A stretch of 64,000 bases of DNA from Lyophyllum atratum (taxonomy: Eukaryota; Basidiomycota; Agaricomycetes; Agaricales; Lyophyllaceae): contig JACGCN010000039.1 in NCBI GenBank assembly GCA_014905825.1, forward strand, positions 186,001 to 250,000, given 5' to 3'. Position 1 is the first letter of the stretch. Every line of letters begins with the position of its first letter. The notes under the pieces were generated by a model. The model was not told the origin of the DNA, searched no databases, and was given only the letters and a program-made list of their open reading frames with translations. The position numbers and the translations under genes were made by a program. Positions 57,801 to 64,000 of this stretch are shown one piece after another.

Positions 57801-60800
57801 TTCAGGCGGATCGAGAGTGGGCCGTTGAATCGCGCCATGAACGAAGCGAGGGTCAGCATCGTCGAGCTAACATCGATGCTCATGACATCCTCCATCGTCC
57901 CATGTGAGTTTTCAACAAGGAGCTTTAGCACAGCAATGAACTAATCAGAAAAGAAGATTAAATAAGTCTCAAACCACTAGATGCTCGTCACAAACCTGAT
58001 CCAGGAACAACATCGAGGTCTCTGTCAGCTCCACGCCAGCACTCTCCTGAAAGATGCGGATCTTCCTAAAAACGCAGAAAGTCAATCCGGAGATCAGTCT
58101 GCAGATGGGAAGAAACGTGCTCGTCCAAGTGTTTGAGCAACTTAGAGTATAGCTTTGGACTCAGCTCAGCTCCGAGTGCTTCCCTTGCCGCATCGCGGAT
58201 TTGCGTGTCAGAAACAACCAGCAAGGTGGTAAGGTCCGAGATAAAAGTTCCAACCAGAGGCACCGGATTCTGCATGACCCGCATCTCGTCAGGCAGAGAG
58301 TGCGCGGGTATCACCTTGGCCAGAGACGTCAAATCTTGGTTCTCCTGCACGCAAGCACCACCAAGAGCGGCCAAAAACAAGGTGAGGTTCTGCCATTGGA
58401 AACGTTGTTCCTACGGAAAGATAAGCGAGATAAGACAGCTCAGTACGGAAATGGCCTACCTGCCAGGTTTGCGGGAAAGGGTGTGAATCGCCGCCTTCTG
58501 CACCGTCGGGCGCAGCGTCAAAAATGATCTCAGCAAGCGCCCGCCACCTCCAGTAGCACTCCTGCCATACCGCGATATAGACGGCTGACGAGTACGAGAT
58601 TAGCCGCACCAATTTGCGGATTCGCTTCTGGTGCCCCACCCGGCCTAAACAACACGTCAGATGACTTGGAAAATTATATGCAGGAGGATTACGAACCGAC
58701 AAGCATGATCTTGGGATCACCAAGTTGTTCGTAGATAGGGTTGCGCTTCGACCGATCCTCGTCACTTACGGTGTGGTTGACGGGAGCACCTGGTTGACGC
58801 TCTGCATTGGCAAGGAAGCGCAGACCCTTGGCGGCCAAATTGGAGACCTTGATATCTGCAGAGGTAAGCGCAACGAGGAAGGCTATTTCAGCCAAGGCAA
58901 AGGCCGAGACACGCGCAGGATCCGTCTGGATTCCTTTGATCGCCGGGTTCTGCGAACGCCATAAGCAAGGGGATGCGGGAGAAGGTTGGCATATTGCGTA
59001 CATCTGTTTTCCTGACATACAGTTCCACCATTTGATGCGCTGTCATAATCCACAGCCGTTCGGCCTCTTGGTCGCTTCGAGCATGTAGTAGATTCGTGAC
59101 GATACTGAGAAGAGTGGCTGGGCTGTAGAAGAGGTGGTAAGTGACAGATGCGCGGAGGTTTGAAAGATGGAGCCTACAGTATGATCTTGAGGAAGGTAAC
59201 CATCATAGAATGCGAAGGATCCCCAACCATGGGCGAATGGTAAAGCGCCGTCGCCGACACGTGGAAACAGCTCGCAGCGGACACTTTAACCGAAATGTCG
59301 AGTGGAGCCTCCCAGACCTTATTCGACGTCTCCACCCATTCTTCGATTCCAGGAACGGTTATATCCTTCATGTGGAAAAGCGGGCTCGCGCGCCAGAGCG
59401 ACAGAATTGCCAGTAGCAGGACTTCCCGATCAGAGAGCGGTTGGATGGTCGTTCGTTTGGCTTTGGGACGAGATGATACACGCTTCATGTTGCCGTATTG
59501 GTCGACCTCCGCGCGGCGGAGACCGGCTGTCTGAGTAGAGGGTCAGATGAGAGTGTCTGATACCTTCGAGAAGTGATTACCTTGAAAATACTCCGGAGAC
59601 GCCCGCACATGATATCTTCCAGTTTACCCAAGGGCTTCTGCCACTTGATACGTCCCGCCTGGTGATGGAGTCAACTCCGATGCGACAAGACAGACTAAAC
59701 ACCACCACACACCTCCTGTGCCAACGTCAGACAGGCTCGTATTCCGACGAGTTTGACAGCTTCCGACCGCTCGGGTTCCATACAAACAGAGAACAAGGAA
59801 AGTGCATCTTCCTCAGGTAAGAAGCGGAAGACTACAACCAGTGCCTCAGCATAGATAGCAACATCAATCTCATCAGTGCTTTCCCAGAAGGGCTTGCGTG
59901 TAGGATTCGATGAGAGAGCAGCCTGGCGTGAATAGATAAGGGTGTGACATGTATTGAGCATAGGAATTGACCTGCCTTGATTTCATGGGCGATATCGAAG
60001 GCCACCATACGCAGAGGAACTTCGATGTCAGGGTTCGCATAGGTCGCAGCGCGACAGATATCCAATAAACAGACTAAGGCAATCTCAGACAGCTTGGTGT
60101 TCCCAACGGCGTGTTTCAAGACGCCCTCTCCGAATTTCATTTCCTGTCCATGATGATCAACTCAAATGTCACGAATGGAATGTAAATACAGCGCACCTTC
60201 CTAGAAGCCTTAGTCGTGCTACCAAGTGCAAGCTGAAAGTCGGCCGACAGCCGGTCAGTCGTCACGCAATCCAGGATTGCAAGGGTCGGCCAGAAGACAT
60301 TCTCATCATTGGCAGGATTCATAGAATAAAAAAGATCAAAAACGCGTTCCGGCGCGCCTTCCGTTTTGCCCCTAATCCGAATAGCTTCGTTGAACTCCTG
60401 GGGGAATGTGGTGATCCAATTCCATACAGCGGATCGCAAAGGCACGGCAACAGCGACTTGGGCCTCCCGGCCCATATTGACTAGTAACGAAGACAACTCT
60501 ATCACCCTAATCAGCAACAGGCCGTGTACCATCAACGAAATGCTCACCGTTCAGTAATTGTACAAGGCGCTGTCTATCTAATGCGCAGTGTGCCATGAGC
60601 TGCAGGTCAGCACCTTCCGGATTGCCGGATGTATCGCTTGCGAGGAAATGTATCCTAGTCCGTAAGCGGGTGTACACCACCTGCCAATTTGATGCCGAAA
60701 TCTGGAACACCACGCGGCCCGCGTACTGCGCGATGAGATCGCTGACGGGTGCTGTGGACTTCACCAGGGACATGTGAGTCTTCTCATACGTTGTTTTCGT

Positions 60801-61780
60801 TGCGGGAATATGTATCGTCGACTCGAGGCTGAGTTTCCCGGATCGAACGGAATTTGAGGAAGACTGGTTGCGAAGAGTCGATTCCTGTGTTGAGGGACGC
60901 GAATAGTCAGAGTAGGGCGTTGGGGGATGGTCTAAACCGCTCTCGGGTGACGCTGAGGCAAGGTGATGCGACTCAAAGTCGCGAAATGTTAGATCAGAGA
61001 AGCGGTTCGGATGCATGAGGGGATGATTGGGCGATGCGGTCTGACGCATGAGCAATACCATCACACTGAGTACATATTTTGCACAGTTATCATCGAGAGG
61101 TAGAGGCTCGTGAAATGCTGGGGGCGGTACTGAATGTTCAGAGGATGCTTGGTGGTGTAGCCTTGCTGAGCCGGTTACAGAATCTGGTGTACCAGGGTGA
61201 CCAAGGCTTGAGCGAGAGGCTGATCGGGGATGGCTCCACCGCGAAGCCATTGTCATTGACAGGACCTTCAAGATAAACAATTGGGATTGCAGAACTTCGA
61301 TGGCCAAGTAACCCGAGATATCGGTTTGCTGTTCAGGATGAGGTAAATGAGGATTCCGTCTCATATCGAAAGCAGACGCACCTTGGCCAGTCGTTCCAGC
61401 AGTTCGCTCAAAGCCCATGCTATGATATCCAGAGAATCATGCGAAAGTTCGACAAGAGCCTCAATAGCCTGCTGGATCGCCGTGTCGGCTTCCAAGTAAT
61501 CCAACGAAACACCGGAATTGGATGGTAGCTGGGTAACGTGTCAGACAGTACTTCGAACATGATACGAGTCCAAGCAACGCACCCTGTCCTTGAGCCTTTT
61601 CACAAGAACCTGCACAACCTTCTGTTGAGGCGTCGCGGATGCACCTAGGGAGAGAAGCGAATGTGGCTGCGTGGAACCCATGCTCATTAGAACATGATGG
61701 GAGTTGCTGGTCTTATGTGCGCGTGAGGATGAAGAGTTGTGGGCCTGGCCCGTGGAAGCAGACGGCCGACGAACGGGCAT
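51881..61780 (-). CDS. Neurofibromin/IRA-type Ras GTPase-activating protein
   Basis: This 10-kb gene with many short introns encodes a protein of roughly 2700 residues. The start at 61780 is MPVRRPSASTGQAHNSSSSR. Long alpha-helical repeat regions flank the RasGAP domain (about 56.4-57.4 kb). The domain includes LVITGLSHLVSANTESGFKQ and DPEDR at its front, SLMKLIKVMIEREVASTG, and the arginine-finger loop EANLFRGNTTCTRFLSAFA, with the catalytic Arg in LFRGN. It then runs YLRTLVQPLIKIMVDNAS and GQEEVQRNLRHVEIVASHFL. The C-terminal region (FQVSPAVQTRAFIALGTLAT, LRCMCKVVPALP, PASTTPTAYRQLLDHCKIDD) is typical of neurofibromin and yeast Ira1/Ira2. It should turn off Ras and so lower cAMP/PKA signalling. 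Exon-by-exon borders were not all checked. Confidence 0.9.
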
Positions 61781-63871
61781 GTTTCGGCGATGTATGATCG
61801 AGACGTTGGCAACGGGAGTGAAGCGACGTCAAATTTCCCGTTGGCGCGTCAAAGACTCCAACTTCTGGTCTGCACGTCGAGGTTCGAGCCTCTGGGCAGT
61901 CCAGAGAGAGGGATCAGTCCAAGAGACCTGATCCTCCGGAGCCACACACCAAATATCTGAAAGGAAGCGTGATGCTGACTCATCGTATCCATTTGCTGAT
62001 CATCGATGAACGGAAGCGTTTGCGGCGACCGGGCCTCAGGGTGTACTACATAGTAGCAAGTAGGGCTCATATGAAATTTATGAAACGCACAAAACTACCG
62101 ATAACTGAAGCCTATGTACGTGTAAATCACCAGGGTCGGGAAATAAGAAGCCACCGATTCTGGTCAACACGGATGCTGTCTGGTCACCATGTTTACTGTA
62201 GTGAGGTCAAGTAGGGCCAAGTCCATCGACGGAAGGGTCGAGAGGCGTAGATCACAGGCGAGATGAGAACACAAGTCGACATTGACAGAGCAGATAATCG
62301 CGTGCTGCGAGTGGGGTGATTTCGAGTATTTTGAGGAAGTCAAGGAAATGTGACGGCACTTATGTACAAGTTGCATCAATGACTCGGGCTTCGTCGAGTC
62401 ACTTCGTGTAATTGACCCACGGTATCTGTGTGAGAGACGATTATTGTGAGGTATCCTGGGCGGTGTGGGAAGAGAAGCGACGATCCAAAAGGATAAGTAT
62501 CCACAGCTGGATCCCCATTGTGAGTCCGAACGGGAAGGTGTCTGACCAGAGTATGGAGTTTGGACAAGGGCTTTTACTCCTGCGCCAGTTTCCTTTTGGG
62601 CCCACGCGTTTTAATATGACTGCATGCTTGATTGTCAATACCACCATTCTCTGACCTCGGAGATGGCGGTCATCTCAAACCGGAGGTGGTTGTTCAAAGT
62701 GCGAGCTGGATCCATATGTCTAGATGGATGTATCTCTTGATGAGATCCTGAGCATGCATACGTCCGTCCATGTTGGGCAGGACGTGACAGAACAATGGCA
62801 AGGACGCGGGGTCACACAGCGTGCTAGATCTCTAGATTTTAGAGCCAACCTGACCGTTCAAACGATCATTATATGTGGTATGACTGTTAACGAACAAGAC
62901 CACGCACACAGGATGGGTTGCAGTGAGATGGTCACTGATGGATGGTCGCCGTAGACAGACATATGTCAACGGTCGAATCAAGCCCAGATATCGAGCTAGC
63001 CAGCAATGTTTTAGAAGTGAGTCCGCGAGGAGGGTCAGATAACGTTCCAGGAGGTCATGGTCCCGGCCAAAACATAACGATGTTGCTGAAACAGCGGGAG
63101 AGCCGTTGCAGAAAGAAGCTGCACAGCCACTGGACCCACAATGTTACACAACTCCCCTGTGACAGCGTCCCTGATTAGGCTTGACGCCGTAGATCTACGT
63201 GGTTCAGTGACCCGGAAATCGCGACATGGTTGCCGCAAGCCTCCACATTGTTCCCCTATAATGGTAAGTAACAGCCAATAGCCCGGAAATGACCATCTAG
63301 GACAATGGAGACTGGACACCAGCGAACCGCATTGGAAGGACGGAGCATCATTTCATTCTCGGAGGATGCGCGAGGTTTTGGATGGCTGTAAGTGGAGGGG
63401 AGCATCCTACAGATGGTTTAAAGACAGGAGGATGGGCTTAGGGAGCGCGGGAAATCCGCAAGCCTATTCCCTACTCCGCCATTTGAACGGGCTCGCCTTC
63501 CATCTTTCTGCGTCCATCTGACTTCGGTTTGGTCCTCCTCCGCACCTCCTTCCCTCTTTCTCGCTGTCGCCCTCCAGTTCTCTTTCGGTCGCTCTCTAGT
63601 CAGTCGTCGCTTGCAAAACAGTTCTTCGCTTGTTTCATCGCTACACTTCCCCGTTCCGTCTGCGCTGTCTGATTTCGCTTGCTTCACGTCGCCCCCAGCT
63701 TTTTGTTGTCTCCCATAAAACAGGAAAGAACACAGCTTTACCGTTTCTCATCATCCACAGCCATCATCCTTGATTTGCTGTTTTTTCTCCGTCATTTCGT
63801 CCCCTCCCCGTCATTTCGCCCCTTTTTTCGACTCGTAAATTTTTACAAGAGCAGTTCGGTCGCAGGCAGAT
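61781..63871. other. Long intergenic region between divergent genes (2.1 kb)
   Basis: No gene or RNA was recognised; open frames are short and compositionally random. Both flanking genes (the RasGAP on minus and the last gene on plus) start from this stretch, so long promoters are expected. The last 340 bp are pyrimidine-rich. Confidence 0.5.
63530..63871 (+). promoter_or_regulatory. Pyrimidine-rich leader/promoter of the last gene
   Basis: On the plus strand, 63530-63830 is strongly C/T-rich (for example cctccttccctctttctcg and cttccccgttccgtctgcg). Such CT-rich tracts are common just upstream of fungal transcription starts. They sit before a CT-poor stretch and the ATG at 63872. The exact start site cannot be read. 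Confidence 0.45.
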
Positions 63872-64000
63872 ATGTCACGTACGGATGCACACGAGTTTGA
63901 GTATCCTCCGGGACTCAGTGCGCTGCGAAACCGAGGAAGCAATGACCGGGAACAAGGCCAGGCTGCATACTACCCCAACACGATGTTTTCGACGGGAGAT
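63872..64000 (+). CDS. 5' end of an unidentified gene (partial)
   Basis: An ATG at 63872 opens a frame that stays open for 43 codons to the window edge: MSRTDAHEFEYPPGLSALRN and then RGSNDREQGQAAYYPNTMFS. The sequence is hydrophilic and disordered in character. A long CT-rich leader and the large upstream intergenic space suggest a regulated gene, but the product cannot be named from this fragment. Confidence 0.5.
   Translation, partial: MSRTDAHEFEYPPGLSALRNRGSNDREQGQAAYYPNTMFSTGD

Noticed and set aside
61781..63529. Many short frames on both strands
   Set aside because: Composition is random, no splice set joins them, and none shows a domain.
1..64000. Horizontal transfer, virus or secondary-metabolite cluster
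   Set aside because: No polyketide, NRPS, terpene, phage or viral hallmark was seen; intron style and families are uniform across the window.

Overview
This window looks like nuclear DNA of a mushroom-forming basidiomycete (Agaricomycetes). The grounds are dense gene packing on both strands, many phase-conserved GT-AG introns of about 50-60 bp that interrupt almost every gene, and fungal families with basidiomycete-style Ser/Pro-rich or coiled-coil proteins. I saw no tRNA, rRNA, CRISPR array or prokaryotic feature. Gene models were built by hand by joining open frames across introns, so small exon-boundary errors are possible.

Layout. 0-10 kb: the 5' part of a gamma-tubulin complex component, a small coiled-coil protein, ribosomal protein uL1 (L10a), mitochondrial DNA-maintenance protein Mgm101, a gephyrin-type molybdenum-cofactor protein and a coiled-coil protein. 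10-21 kb: a lysophosphatidic acid acyltransferase, a Pgc1-like glycerophosphodiesterase, two low-complexity proteins, a Kha1-type K+/H+ antiporter and splicing factor Bud31. 21-27 kb: a TB2/DP1/HVA22 membrane protein whose frame is broken repeatedly, and a Ser/Pro-rich possible regulator. 27-34 kb: a run of mitochondrial genes (PPR protein, NDUFA1, lipoate ligase, NDUFA8, NDUFAF3). 34-43 kb: a Nol11-like SSU-processome protein, a 2.1 kb segment bounded by inverted repeats, an EVE-domain (Thyn1-like) protein and a decayed gene. 43-62 kb: a stomatin-family protein, a Rax1-like RGS membrane protein, a coiled-coil protein and a 10 kb neurofibromin/IRA-type RasGAP. The window ends in the first codons of another gene behind a pyrimidine-rich leader.

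How the genes relate. Two stretches (4.6-5.6 kb and 27.7-34.1 kb) hold mitochondrial functions: mtDNA recombination, organelle RNA handling, complex I subunits and assembly, and lipoylation. The 45-62 kb stretch holds two GTPase-regulator families, an RGS-like protein and a RasGAP.

Most notable: an intron with AT-AC boundaries in the lipoate ligase gene; a gene carrying five same-direction frameshifts; a candidate TIR element with a 3-bp target duplication; a decayed zinc-binding-motif gene; and two divergent genes whose predicted start codons overlap. I did not find a clearly new multi-gene system.
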